DNA of 47,966 nt from Actinomycetota bacterium (GCA_947377725.1 CANCGX010000005.1:1-47966), one strand, 5' to 3'. Positions 33,211 through 43,044 are shown, counted from the first letter of the stretch. Program-made: numbers and translations. Notes: a model not told the origin generated them from the letters alone.

Positions 33211-36200
33211 TGGCCCCAAATCTCAAGCTCGTTCGTCGCGCACTTGTTGTGCCGACTTTTGCGGTTGATGCGGCGCAAGATGAAGTCATTTCCTTCCGAG
33301 GTTCGCTCGGCGTTTTCGGCGGAGCTGGAACTGGTAAAACCTCAACACTTATTCGTTCAGCTTTGTCTCGCATGGACGCTGGCCAAGATCCCAATTCTCT
33401 TTTAATTATTACGTATGGGCGCGAAAGCGCTTCGATTATTCGTGATCAGATTGCCATTGGCGCAAAGAGCACGGCGACAAATCCTTTGGCAAGAACTTTT
33501 CACTCTTTGGCTTTCTCTATTCTCAACGAGAAGCTTTCTCCTGAAGATCCTATATATATCTTGGTATCGGGTGCCGAACAAGATGCATTTATAAGCGAAA
33601 TGTTGGAGAGTGGATTTGATAAATCCAGTTGGCATCCAGATTTGGCTCTTGCAAAGACGACAAAGGGATTTGTTCGAGAAGTTCGAGATTTAATCTTGCG
33701 TGGTACAGAACTTGGATTATTCCCGGAGGATCTCAAGCGTCTGGCACATGAGATGAATGAACCGTATTGGAACGGCGCGGCAGAATTCTGGGCGTCGTAT
33801 GCAGATGTAATGAATCTTCGAAGCATGAGCGTTGGTGAAACGGTTATTCGAATCGACCCATCTGCAATTATCGTAGAAGCTATCCATCGTTTGAAATCTG
33901 AACCGTTAATTCTTGCGAAATATCGTGGAATGTTCTCGACGATATTAATTGATGAATTTCAAGAGAGTGATGCTAGCCAACGTGAATTGTTAGAACTCAT
34001 TGCTCCAGCAGATTTGGTGCTCTTCGTTGACGCCGCTTCTGCAGTAGGACGATTCCGCGGAGCAGATCCTGATAGCGTTGAAAGATACGTCAGGGAGAAG
34101 ACTTCAACACAGATTACATTAGAGAAAGTGCATCGCTTCGCTGGGGAACGAGTTGAAGAGGCAGTAAAGCTTGCAAGTCATGCCGAAGCTGCGCAATTCA
34201 TCGCGCATGAGCTAAAGCGTGCGTACTTGCACGATGGACTGGCTTGGTCAGAGATGGCGGTGTTAGTAAGAAACCCTGGCTTACAAGTGGCAGCGATTCA
34301 AAGAGCATTCGCCCAAAATGGAATTCCATTAGGTGTTGATGCAGGTGCACTTGCCTTGGCCGATAATCCAGCAGTTCGACCGATTTTAGATATTGCGAAT
34401 TTCGCGCTACGCCCACAACTCCTGACTCCCGCAAATTGGGAGCGAATCGAATCAGTTCTCTTGTCAGAGTTCTGTGGGGCAGATGCCATTGAATTGCGCC
34501 AGATACGTGTGAAATTGGCGAAAGAACGTCTGGATGGTGACTCAAAAACTACGACGGAGATGGCGCTGGAGCTAATTGAGGATCCGACGATTTCTGTGGA
34601 TTCAGAATTCCGAGCTTTTGCACGTCTTCGCGATCTACTTGTTGCGGCGCGAAAAGCTTCTCGTGGTGAAGTGAGCGATATTTTCTGGGCAATTTGGGAT
34701 AGTTCCATGGATTACAACGGCGCAAAGATTTCATTATTGTGGCGTGAGCGCGCTCTCAACGGCGGAAACAAAGGCGCACTAGCTGATCGAGATATAGATT
34801 CGGTGATTCAACTTTTTGAATCTGCTCGTCGATTTAGTGAAAGAGCACCAGGTGCGCGAGCCACAACATTTATTGACCAACTTTTTGATGAACGAATATT
34901 GAGCGATGCGATTTTTTCTAAGGCGCAGAAAGAGAATGTCGTCTCACTTCTCACAGTGCATGCAGCTAAGGGTCTTGAGTGGGAGTTTGTTGTGTTGGCA
35001 GGTGTGCAGGAAGGTGCCTGGCCAAACTTGAAGGAGCGTGGCTCACTTCTAGGGAGTGAAAGGCTTGTAGAAGCAGAACGAACTGGATTGAGATCGCCCA
35101 GTGAAATCGCAGCGAGTGCTTCATATGGATTGATGAAAGATGAGCGACGTCTTCTTAATGTAGCGCGTAGTCGTGCGAAGTCTCGTGTGCTCGTTACAGC
35201 TATTCAAGCCGAAGATCTTCAACCGTCTAGATTTTTTGATGAACTATATGAAGAACTGTATGGAATATCGGCTGATGAAGGAGATCATGCGACTCCCGAG
35301 AGAGCGCTTACGTCGCAAGCCCTCATCTCGGAATTGAGAAGGACCCTTGAAAATGGTGAATCGGAGAACAAAGATTTTGCCGCCAGCCTTCTCAAGACAC
35401 TTGCTTCTGAAGGCTTTGCTGCAGCCAATCCTTCAACGTGGCTTGGAGCTAAAGCACTCAGTAGCGACCTTCCTGTTGTTCCTTCAGATCAATCCGTCTT
35501 CGTATCGCCGAGCGGATTGCAAAGTTTTGAGGATTGCGGTCTCAAGTGGTTTTTGGAGAAAAACGGGGCGAAAGATGGAGATTCAACTGCCCAACTTCTT
35601 GGAACTGCAATTCACGCACTTGCCCGAATGGCAGCAGATGATGCCTCGCTCACGTTGGAGGGAGCAATTGAAAAATTAACTCAGTCGTGGTCAATTGTTG
35701 ATCAAAACGTTGGTTGGTTTAAGGATGTTCAGCTGGGTAAAGCGCGAGATATGTTGGAGCGATTCTTTGAATGGCACCGCCTTAACACGCGTGAAATCGT
35801 CGCTGTGGAAGAGTCCTTCAAAATAGAAATTGGACGAGCCATTCTTAGTGGAAGTGTAGATCGACTAGAAAGTGATGGCCAGACGCTTCACGTTGTGGAT
35901 CTCAAAACGGGAAAGACTGCAATTTCTGAAAACGATGCCCTGGAACACAAACAGTTGGCAGCGTACCAACTAGCAATCATGGACGGTGGCTTTAAACATC
36001 TATCTGAGATTGAAAAGTCTGGGGGAGCAGAGCTTCTATTTGTCGGAGGCGACCGAGTCGATGCTGCGCTTCGAACACAACCAACGGTTGAGCGAGATGT
36101 AATCGCCTCAGAAATAGAGAGAGCTGCCGAGGGAATGGGCGCTGATACATTCACTGCAACGTTAAATAAGAATTGCCGAACTTGTTCGGTAAAGATCATA

Positions 36201-36239
36201 TGTCCATTGCAAGCGCATGGAAGGAGTGTGATTGAGTGA
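33210..36239 (+). CDS. adnA: AdnA subunit of the AdnAB helicase-nuclease
   Basis: One half of the actinobacterial RecBCD counterpart that resects double-strand breaks. It has a UvrD-type motor with Walker A GGAGTGKTSTLI near residue 38, Walker B ILIDEFQESDASQ near 247, HAAKGLEWEFVVLAGVQEG near 583 and NVARSRAKSRVLV near 650. The C-terminal nuclease has VVDLKTGKT near 895 and QLAAYQLA; Cys residues near 775 and in NKNCRTCSVKIIC (about 986-995) make a possible AddB-like Fe-S cluster. The GTG start is placed by a -10 six bases upstream. The 1009 residues match Rv3202c-like proteins, and its stop overlaps the adnB start. Confidence 0.92.
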   Translation: MAPNLKLVRRALVVPTFAVDAAQDEVISFRGSLGVFGGAGTGKTSTLIRSALSRMDAGQDPNSLLIITYGRESASIIRDQIAIGAKSTATNPLARTFHSLAFSILNEKLSPEDPIYILVSGAEQDAFISEMLESGFDKSSWHPDLALAKTTKGFVREVRDLILRGTELGLFPEDLKRLAHEMNEPYWNGAAEFWASYADVMNLRSMSVGETVIRIDPSAIIVEAIHRLKSEPLILAKYRGMFSTILIDEFQESDASQRELLELIAPADLVLFVDAASAVGRFRGADPDSVERYVREKTSTQITLEKVHRFAGERVEEAVKLASHAEAAQFIAHELKRAYLHDGLAWSEMAVLVRNPGLQVAAIQRAFAQNGIPLGVDAGALALADNPAVRPILDIANFALRPQLLTPANWERIESVLLSEFCGADAIELRQIRVKLAKERLDGDSKTTTEMALELIEDPTISVDSEFRAFARLRDLLVAARKASRGEVSDIFWAIWDSSMDYNGAKISLLWRERALNGGNKGALADRDIDSVIQLFESARRFSERAPGARATTFIDQLFDERILSDAIFSKAQKENVVSLLTVHAAKGLEWEFVVLAGVQEGAWPNLKERGSLLGSERLVEAERTGLRSPSEIAASASYGLMKDERRLLNVARSRAKSRVLVTAIQAEDLQPSRFFDELYEELYGISADEGDHATPERALTSQALISELRRTLENGESENKDFAASLLKTLASEGFAAANPSTWLGAKALSSDLPVVPSDQSVFVSPSGLQSFEDCGLKWFLEKNGAKDGDSTAQLLGTAIHALARMAADDASLTLEGAIEKLTQSWSIVDQNVGWFKDVQLGKARDMLERFFEWHRLNTREIVAVEESFKIEIGRAILSGSVDRLESDGQTLHVVDLKTGKTAISENDALEHKQLAAYQLAIMDGGFKHLSEIEKSGGAELLFVGGDRVDAALRTQPTVERDVIASEIERAAEGMGADTFTATLNKNCRTCSVKIICPLQAHGRSVIE

Positions 36240-39200
36240 TGAGTAAGAATGCAAAAATTGTTGATGGAAAGATATTGCTTGTTAAAGAAATCAGCTCCGT
36301 TGAGATTGCCAAAGCGCTGGGGTCACTTAGTGGCAAGGTAATTCTTCCTACTGCAGAACAACGTGCAATTATTGAATCCAAGCATTGGGGCCCTGCAGTT
36401 ATTATCGCTGGTGCTGGTTCGGGTAAGACAGAAACAATGAGCCAACGAGTGTTGTGGCTGGTAGCAAATGGAGTCGTCGCCCCAAGTGAAATTTTAGGAT
36501 TAACTTTCACACGCAAAGCAGCTGGCGAACTTTCACAAAGAATTCGAAAGCGATTACGTCAATTACGAAAAGTTGGGCTCTTGCCGAACGATAGCGAAAC
36601 AGGAGAATCCCCGGATATTTCTGTTGAAGTCTCGACGTATCACTCGTATGCAGGCAGAGCGTTGGGTGAATATGGAATTCTGCTTGGCATTGATTCGTCA
36701 GTGGAGCCAATCGGTGAAGCAGCAGCATGGCAATTGACTCACAACATCGTTACCCGTGAGGGCGATATTGAATTTCCACTCACGCATTCTCCAAAGACAA
36801 TAGTTGAAAACGTCATGTCTCTCTCATCTCAGATTGCAGAGCACAATCTCACGATAAATGAAGTAGAGCAGCTCGATCGAGCGAAATTGGCCCAATTTGA
36901 AAGCCTTACGGGAAGGTCCAACAAAGAGGTTAGGGCTGCAATTACAGTTTTAAAGGAGCGGATCACAATCCTTCGAATGGTGCGCGACGTGGACGATTAC
37001 AGAAAATCTCACGGAACTCTGACTTTCGATGACCATATGGCTCTTGCAGCAACGCTCTCGGAAGAAGTCAAAGAGATGGCAGTTCGAGAATCCGCTCGAT
37101 ACAAAGTTGTGTTGCTCGATGAATACCAAGACACATCATTTAGCCAAGTTCGATTCCTCTCTAATTTATTTGGAAATTCAGGACACTCTGTGACTGCAGT
37201 AGGGGACCCACATCAATCTATTTATGGGTGGCGTGGAGCGGCCGCGCAAACTCTTGAAGATTTTGGCAAAAGATTTGCCGAACGCGGTACGGAATGTATT
37301 GAGTTTAATCTCCTTACAACCTGGCGAAATGATCTTGAAGTTCTGGATTTCGCAAACGTAATAATTGATCACCATGCTGAAGCTATTAGTGCTTCACGCG
37401 GTACCGGTGCGCACTCACGTGTAAAGAAACTTTCACTTCGCCCTGATGCCGGAAATGGAGAAGTCTTTGCGGGTAGTTTTGTAACAAGACAAGAGGAAGC
37501 AGAAGGTATAGCTGATTTCTTTGAAAAATTATGGATGGATGAAACTGGCAAACTCCGTCCAGCAGATACAAGGCCAACTGGCGCAGTTCTGGTTCGAACT
37601 AAGAGTTATATCGCTGAGATTGAAAATGCACTTCGGTACAGAGGAATTCCTACGGAGGTTGTAGGTCTTGGCGGCCTCATCCATATCCCAGAGATTGCAG
37701 ACATCATTTCAGTACTGCGCTCGGTGACTTTTCCTGATCACGGAACCGCATTAGCGCGTCTACTAGTTGGCCCACGAGTGGCGCTTGGTCCAAAAGATCT
37801 TGCAGGTTTAGGCCGCTTCTCGCGAGATCTTGCAAAAGAAGGAAATGATTCGCGTGGCAAGAGTCTGGAATTCGCACTTGAAAATGGAAACGTCGACATT
37901 TTGGAAGCAGATGATCTGCCAGTAGGTTCGATTATTGAAGCACTCGACCAGATTGATAACGCTAAGAGTTCCTACTTTACATCCGAAGGTCAGAAGCGAT
38001 TGAAGGAATTCTCATTAGAACTCGCTGCTTTAAGGCGATCTCTGGGAGGGTCTTTAACCGACATCATCACAGAGGTCGAACGATTCCTTCGCCTGGATAC
38101 CGAACTTCTCGTGCGCGACGGCTGGCAAACTGGTCGAAGGCATATTGATTCATTCTTAGATGAAGCAGCATCATTCCAGCGAAATGGAGGAACTCTTTCA
38201 TCATTCCTACGTTGGCTTGAAGTGGCAGAAACTCAAGAAGGTGGCTTGAAACCAGCAACAGTTACTGTTTCACATGACGCTGTTCAGATCCTGACTATTC
38301 ACACCTCTAAAGGCGCAGAGTGGGATGCTGTTGCAGTCCCGGGTCTCAATGAGAAGAATTTCCCAAATTCTGGTCGGGGCTCAGATAGTTGGCTGAAGAA
38401 TTCTGGATCAATTCAATTAGAACTCCGCAAAGACACGATGGATGTTGCCGATTTTGCTTTTCCAAGTGTAATGACATTTGCCGCGACCAGTAAAGAACTC
38501 AAAGAATTTGAATCACGGTGGAAGCGAAAGAAGAGAGAAGAAGAGCTTCGGCTGGCATATGTCGCCTTTACTCGAGCAAAGTCTCATCTCCTGGGAACAA
38601 GTGCAATGTACGGCGATGGGAAAAGAGCCAATGCGGAGAGCGAGATTTTTACGTGGATGAAAGAATTTGTCGCAGCTAGATACCCTGAACGAATCATTTC
38701 AGAGATAAACGATGATGTTGTCGAGAATCCAAATCTTGTTAACAAAAAGAGTGCAACGTGGCCACTTGCTCCAAAGAGGCAGCAATCGATCCTTGCATCA
38801 GCAGAATTGGCCCTCAGTGCGGATTCTAAGAACTACGAAGATTATTCAACTTCGTCGGTTGAAGAGGAAGGACTTTTGAAAGATGCGGTAGCGCTCATCC
38901 TTGAAAGGCGCAGGTATTCCGCGATTTCTGAAGTTTATCTGCCCACGCGGCTTTCGGTTTCAACGCTTATCAAACTCAAATCAGATCCAGGGGAGCTCGC
39001 GTTCAATATCCGAAGGCCGATGCCGTCGCATACTCCTCACGTTGCAAGACAAGGTACAGAGTTCCACACATGGATAGAGAGGCATTTCGAAAAGAGCGTT
39101 CTCTTCGACGATGATATTTTTGGCAATGAAGATTCCTCAGAAATTGAGCATATGAATGAGGAAAAAGGCTCTGCCGCCTTGCGGAAATTGCAAGACCAAT

Positions 39201-39553
39201 GGCTTGAAAGCGAATGGGGTTCGCGTCAGCCATTGAGCGTTGAAGAAGGTTTTGAAACAGTAATTGAAGGAATTCTTCTGCGGGGGCGCATTGATGCCAT
39301 TTATCGAATTTCGGAAGATAGATATGAAGTTGTCGACTGGAAAACTGGCAGAGAGAAATCCGGAGAAGATCTGGCGGACGCTGCAATTCAATTAGCAATG
39401 TATCGATTGGCTTATTCAAAGTTACACGGTATTCCTTTAGAAAATATCAGCGCTGCATTTCACTACATACCGTCAAATAAAACGATAAGACCAGCAGATA
39501 TTCTTGATGAAGATGGAATTAAAGAATTGATTCAATCTATTTCTTTAGAGTAA
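36239..39553 (+). CDS. adnB: AdnB subunit of the AdnAB helicase-nuclease
   Basis: Lead motor and second nuclease of AdnAB. Motifs: Walker A IIAGAGSGKTETM near residue 57, LTFTRKAAGEL, LLDEYQDTSFSQ near 294, GDPHQSIYGWRGA near 322, HTSKGAEWDAVAVPGLNE near 690, and VAFTRAKSHLLG near 780. The C-terminal nuclease carries GRIDAIYRI and VVDWKTGREKSG near 1032 and IQLAMYRLAY. ATG at 36239 (TGATG overlap with adnA) follows GGAAGGAG; an in-frame GTG is three bases earlier. The end overlaps the convergent EEP gene by 17 bp. Confidence 0.93.
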   Translation: MSKNAKIVDGKILLVKEISSVEIAKALGSLSGKVILPTAEQRAIIESKHWGPAVIIAGAGSGKTETMSQRVLWLVANGVVAPSEILGLTFTRKAAGELSQRIRKRLRQLRKVGLLPNDSETGESPDISVEVSTYHSYAGRALGEYGILLGIDSSVEPIGEAAAWQLTHNIVTREGDIEFPLTHSPKTIVENVMSLSSQIAEHNLTINEVEQLDRAKLAQFESLTGRSNKEVRAAITVLKERITILRMVRDVDDYRKSHGTLTFDDHMALAATLSEEVKEMAVRESARYKVVLLDEYQDTSFSQVRFLSNLFGNSGHSVTAVGDPHQSIYGWRGAAAQTLEDFGKRFAERGTECIEFNLLTTWRNDLEVLDFANVIIDHHAEAISASRGTGAHSRVKKLSLRPDAGNGEVFAGSFVTRQEEAEGIADFFEKLWMDETGKLRPADTRPTGAVLVRTKSYIAEIENALRYRGIPTEVVGLGGLIHIPEIADIISVLRSVTFPDHGTALARLLVGPRVALGPKDLAGLGRFSRDLAKEGNDSRGKSLEFALENGNVDILEADDLPVGSIIEALDQIDNAKSSYFTSEGQKRLKEFSLELAALRRSLGGSLTDIITEVERFLRLDTELLVRDGWQTGRRHIDSFLDEAASFQRNGGTLSSFLRWLEVAETQEGGLKPATVTVSHDAVQILTIHTSKGAEWDAVAVPGLNEKNFPNSGRGSDSWLKNSGSIQLELRKDTMDVADFAFPSVMTFAATSKELKEFESRWKRKKREEELRLAYVAFTRAKSHLLGTSAMYGDGKRANAESEIFTWMKEFVAARYPERIISEINDDVVENPNLVNKKSATWPLAPKRQQSILASAELALSADSKNYEDYSTSSVEEEGLLKDAVALILERRRYSAISEVYLPTRLSVSTLIKLKSDPGELAFNIRRPMPSHTPHVARQGTEFHTWIERHFEKSVLFDDDIFGNEDSSEIEHMNEEKGSAALRKLQDQWLESEWGSRQPLSVEEGFETVIEGILLRGRIDAIYRISEDRYEVVDWKTGREKSGEDLADAAIQLAMYRLAYSKLHGIPLENISAAFHYIPSNKTIRPADILDEDGIKELIQSISLE

Positions 39554-40352
39554 TTTCAACGCCAATGGGTAGATGATCGCTTAAACCTAAGTCGCGAATT
39601 TCCACTTCTGTATAAGTAAAAATTGAATCAGTTTGCCATTCTGCCATGATGTAATCGAATTGAATCTTTGGGCTCCAGGATGGATACGTTAATTTTTGCG
39701 CAAGAGATTTCCAACCGCTTTTCTGGGGCAAGTTCCATGGAAGATTGAGATCGCCAATGATGATAGGCGTGCCAGGAAGGTTTTTTAAGGAACGCTGTAA
39801 CTTTTTGAGTTGAAGAAAATTCACAATAGGAACAAAGGAAAGATGGGTTACAGCTACCGTGAATCCATTTTCAAGTTCTGCGACGAGAGCAATGCGGGGC
39901 TCATCCTTTACGTAAGCGAACCCTAAGCCTCGCTTGCTAGGAACCGCTAAAGGAAGGCCGATTCTTGAACGGCCTAATTCAATTCTGTGCCATTGCTTGA
40001 CGGGAATTGTGGAAATCAAACCAATTCCATACGCGCTTTCGCTGATGTGACCTTTCGCGTGCGTAATGATTTTTGAATCTACATCTTTTATGGCTTCCCA
40101 CTTTTCACCGGGCGTGCCAATAAGCGTGGGTGCAAAAGCCCAGTATGGAGTCTGCATTGCATGCGCAACTTCTTGAACATGATGAATATGAAAGGAGCGT
40201 TTTTGCTGATGATCAATTTCCTGCAAACCAAGGACGTCGACTTCCAACCGCTTGACCGCTTGCTCCAGCCGGGCCAGAGCCTGCTCCGTATGGTCATCCT
40301 CGCGCGGAGGGATAGCCATTCCGTGCAGAACGTTCCAGGAAATAACCTTCAT
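39537..40352 (-). CDS. Endonuclease/exonuclease/phosphatase family hydrolase
   Basis: Metal-dependent phosphoesterase of the EEP fold (DNase I, exonuclease III, sphingomyelinase). The catalytic set is visible: VISWNVLHG at the start, LGLQEIDHQQ near 43-51, VTHLSF near 168, IIIGDLNLPWN near 195, QFDYIMAE near 231 and SDHLPIGVEI near the end. The 271 residues have no signal or membrane segment, so it acts in the cytoplasm. The substrate cannot be predicted. It is placed head-to-head with nudC (35 bp) and tail-to-tail with adnB, where mycobacteria carry a channel protein gene. Confidence 0.88.
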   Translation of the reverse strand: MKVISWNVLHGMAIPPREDDHTEQALARLEQAVKRLEVDVLGLQEIDHQQKRSFHIHHVQEVAHAMQTPYWAFAPTLIGTPGEKWEAIKDVDSKIITHAKGHISESAYGIGLISTIPVKQWHRIELGRSRIGLPLAVPSKRGLGFAYVKDEPRIALVAELENGFTVAVTHLSFVPIVNFLQLKKLQRSLKNLPGTPIIIGDLNLPWNLPQKSGWKSLAQKLTYPSWSPKIQFDYIMAEWQTDSIFTYTEVEIRDLGLSDHLPIGVEITLKK

Positions 40353-40375
40353 AGATTGAGCGTAGCTTGGTCTAG

Positions 40376-40388
40376 TAGGGTCGCCCCA
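40376..40388 (+). promoter_or_regulatory. -10 of a leaderless nudC transcript
   Basis: TAGGGT (40376-40381) followed by six bases and ATG at 40388; no Shine-Dalgarno. The same spacing is seen at ispH and adnA. Confidence 0.42.
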
Positions 40389-41305
40389 TGGTCGCGCCGC
40401 TCAATTTTCCGCTCAATTTGCCTTTGGCAAAGAGTGGCCTGGATCGAGCAGCCCATCTTCGAGTTAGCCAGGATGAGCTGGACTCCTTATGGGCAAAAGG
40501 GAAAATTGCTCATTTCAATGGAGAGAAATTCTTAACGGATCACAACGGACTGATATTCCTCTCGCCTACAGATGTGCGCGATGGAGAGCGATACTTTCTT
40601 GGGTTTGATGAGTCAGGGACTCCTTATTTTCTCCTTCATTCGGAAACACTTCACGGCGACGAGGAAAGTTATCACTTGCTTCGGGAAGCAAATTTCAATG
40701 CGCTGCACATTGGTATTGCAGTGCATGGACAATCACTGGCCCTTTGGCACAAACGTCATCCTCAATGTTCGATGTGCGGAGAAGTTACGCAACCCTCACA
40801 AGGTGGTTCTGTTCGCAAATGCACGCGCTGCGAAACGGAACACTACCCACGTACTGATCCAGCAATCATTGTGTTGACTCGTGATAGTAACGATCGAATT
40901 TTGCTTGGTCGTCAACAAGTGTGGCCGGAACACCGGTTCTCAACCTTTGCAGGATTTGTCGAGCCAGGTGAGTCATTTGAAGCCGCTGTTGTGCGCGAAG
41001 TAAAAGAGGAAGCAAACGTCAAAGTGCACTCCATCGAATATGTCGGTTCTCAACCTTGGCCATTTCCTGCATCATTGATGATCGCATTTAGTGCCATCAT
41101 TGAAAATCCTGAGAGCGCAAAACCTGATGGTGAAGAGATTGTTGAAATCAAGTGGCTTGATCGTGACTCGATTGTGGCGGAATTGAAAGCAGAAACACTG
41201 CTACTCCCACCACCTCTTTCTGTTGCACGCGCGATGATTGATGCTTGGTATCTAGCTGATGGTGTGGATCGCCCGCGTCTTGATAGTCCTGAGAGTTGGC
41301 GTTAA
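40388..41305 (+). CDS. nudC: NAD(H) diphosphatase NudC
   Basis: Cleaves NAD(H) to NMN(H) and AMP, and in other bacteria removes NAD caps from RNA. It has the zinc ribbon (HPQCSMCGEV near residue 127 and CTRCETEHYPRTDPA near 145), a complete Nudix box GFVEPGESFEAAVVREVKEE (about 196-215), and the NudC-specific SQPWPFPASLM motif near 222. At 305 residues the length is normal. It overlaps none of its neighbours; uvrD2 follows after three bases, so the pair is cotranscribed. Confidence 0.95.
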   Translation: MVAPLNFPLNLPLAKSGLDRAAHLRVSQDELDSLWAKGKIAHFNGEKFLTDHNGLIFLSPTDVRDGERYFLGFDESGTPYFLLHSETLHGDEESYHLLREANFNALHIGIAVHGQSLALWHKRHPQCSMCGEVTQPSQGGSVRKCTRCETEHYPRTDPAIIVLTRDSNDRILLGRQQVWPEHRFSTFAGFVEPGESFEAAVVREVKEEANVKVHSIEYVGSQPWPFPASLMIAFSAIIENPESAKPDGEEIVEIKWLDRDSIVAELKAETLLLPPPLSVARAMIDAWYLADGVDRPRLDSPESWR

Positions 41306-41308
41306 GCC

Positions 41309-42964
41309 ATGGCGCTTAATGCTGAGGAAATTCTTGTCGGGCTCGATGCTGAGCAGCGAGAAGCGGTAACCGCGATACGTGGCCCTGTATGTGTAATTGC
41401 TGGTGCAGGCACGGGAAAGACTCGCGTCATCACTCATCGCATTGCATATGCTGTAGCTTCGGGAGTCGCTGATCCAACAAAAACTTTAGCTCTTACTTTT
41501 ACAGCTCGAGCAGCAGGAGAGATGCGCGCGCGACTTCGTCAACTGGGTGTTCCCAATGCATCTGCCAGAACATTTCACTCCGCAGCTCTTCGCCAGCTCA
41601 TGTTCTTCTGGCCTCACTCTCTTGGTGGACAATTTCCGCGTCTTTTAACGACAAAAGCACCGTTACTTGCCGCTTCCATCAATGCCACAGATACATACCT
41701 AACTCAAGGAGCTCAAACTCTTCGGGAAATATCGTCAGAAATTGAATGGGCAAAGTCGATGGAAATTGCCCCACACTTCTACGTTGATGAAGCAGTAGCA
41801 GCTTCTAGAACTCTGATGCAGATCGGTGCGAACGGCAAAAGTAATAACGAAAATTTATTTGAGGTTGCCAAAGTTTACGAACAGTATGAAGCAACCAAGA
41901 AGCAGGAAAGAGTTATCGACTTTGAAGATGTTCTACTTCTTACGGTTGGGATGATGGAAGAAGATCGAGCTGTCCGTGAGCGCGTGCGCGATCAATATAG
42001 GTATTTCACTGTGGACGAATATCAAGATGTATCGCCGCTTCAGCAAAGACTTCTAAATCTATGGCTCGGTAATCGAGATGAAATATGCGTCGTGGGAGAT
42101 TCAGCTCAGACTATTTATTCTTTTGCTGGTGCCACATCAACATTTCTACTCTCATTCACGAAGAGGTTTCCTGAAGCAAAAGTTGTTCGCTTAAGCCGTG
42201 GCTATCGCTCGACACCAGAAATTATTCGAGCAGCAAACAAGGTTCTGCGCCAAGCTGGAGAACATCAAGACAAGGATCACCACGAGCTCGTATCAATGAA
42301 CGAATCTGGTGAACCATTTACGCTTAATGAGTACAAATCAACTTTTGATGAGGCGCGTGCCGTTGTTGAATATCTAGGGGAGTTGCACGCAAAAGATCAG
42401 AATTTGGAACTTGCTATCTTGGCACGCACAAATTCGCAGTTAGATGTTTTTGAAAACGAGCTTGCGAAGCGTGGAATCCCTTCGCAAGTGAAGAGCGCCG
42501 ATAGATTCTTTGAGCGAGTCGATGTCCGGGATGCTATGAAAGTGATTCGGCAAGCATCCGTATTGCCATCCGATGATTGGTATCGAGATTTAGAATCTGT
42601 GCTCACGCCTTTTGGAAAAGCTGATTATGTATTTGCCTTTCTCAACTTAGCTTCAGAATTGAAATCAAATGGAACGACAACTCTGCGCCAATTTCTCCGC
42701 GAGCTGGAAGATCGGGCAGAGCAGAACAATCCACCGACCTTGCCTGGAGTTGTGCTCTCTACTCTCCACGCTGCCAAGGGGTTGGAATGGGACCACGTAT
42801 TCTTAGTGGGAGTGAATGATGGAACTTTGCCTCTTTCAACCATCCGCGGTTCGGCTGAGGTCGAAGAGGAACGGAGACTCTTTTACGTGGGTCTTACGCG
42901 TGCAAAGAAGCAGGTTCACCTGAGTTATGTGGCTAAACCAAGCCAATTTCTTGCTTCCATTTAA
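41309..42964 (+). CDS. uvrD2: UvrD2-like superfamily I helicase, minimal form
   Basis: SF1A DNA helicase with Walker A VIAGAGTGKTRVI near residue 32, LTFTARAAGEM, VDEYQDVSPLQQ near 236, GDSAQTIYSFAGA near 263, LSRGYRSTPEII near 292, TLHAAKGLEWDHVFLVGV near 486 and EERRLFYVGLTRAKKQVHLSY near 520. It stops soon after motif VI at 551 residues. Mycobacterial UvrD2 is about 700 residues with a C-terminal HRDC domain and a four-Cys segment, and both are absent here. The gene position (after nudC, before whiB7) supports the orthology. Confidence 0.9.
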   Translation: MALNAEEILVGLDAEQREAVTAIRGPVCVIAGAGTGKTRVITHRIAYAVASGVADPTKTLALTFTARAAGEMRARLRQLGVPNASARTFHSAALRQLMFFWPHSLGGQFPRLLTTKAPLLAASINATDTYLTQGAQTLREISSEIEWAKSMEIAPHFYVDEAVAASRTLMQIGANGKSNNENLFEVAKVYEQYEATKKQERVIDFEDVLLLTVGMMEEDRAVRERVRDQYRYFTVDEYQDVSPLQQRLLNLWLGNRDEICVVGDSAQTIYSFAGATSTFLLSFTKRFPEAKVVRLSRGYRSTPEIIRAANKVLRQAGEHQDKDHHELVSMNESGEPFTLNEYKSTFDEARAVVEYLGELHAKDQNLELAILARTNSQLDVFENELAKRGIPSQVKSADRFFERVDVRDAMKVIRQASVLPSDDWYRDLESVLTPFGKADYVFAFLNLASELKSNGTTTLRQFLRELEDRAEQNNPPTLPGVVLSTLHAAKGLEWDHVFLVGVNDGTLPLSTIRGSAEVEEERRLFYVGLTRAKKQVHLSYVAKPSQFLASI

Positions 42965-42977
42965 TCCCAGGTCATGC

Positions 42978-43019
42978 GAATTAATTAAGTTGCGCCACTG
43001 AACTCTCGCCCCGTACCCT
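42978..43019 (+). promoter_or_regulatory. whiB7 promoter with upstream AT-rich box
   Basis: GAATTAATTAAG (42978-42989) directly precedes TTGCGC (42990-42995); after an 18-bp spacer comes TACCCT (43014-43019). An AT-rich segment just upstream of the -35 is the known signature of WhiB7-autoregulated promoters. Start of transcription is expected at about 43026. Confidence 0.65.
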
Positions 43020-43044
43020 TACCAATTCAAGGCAATTGAAGGCA

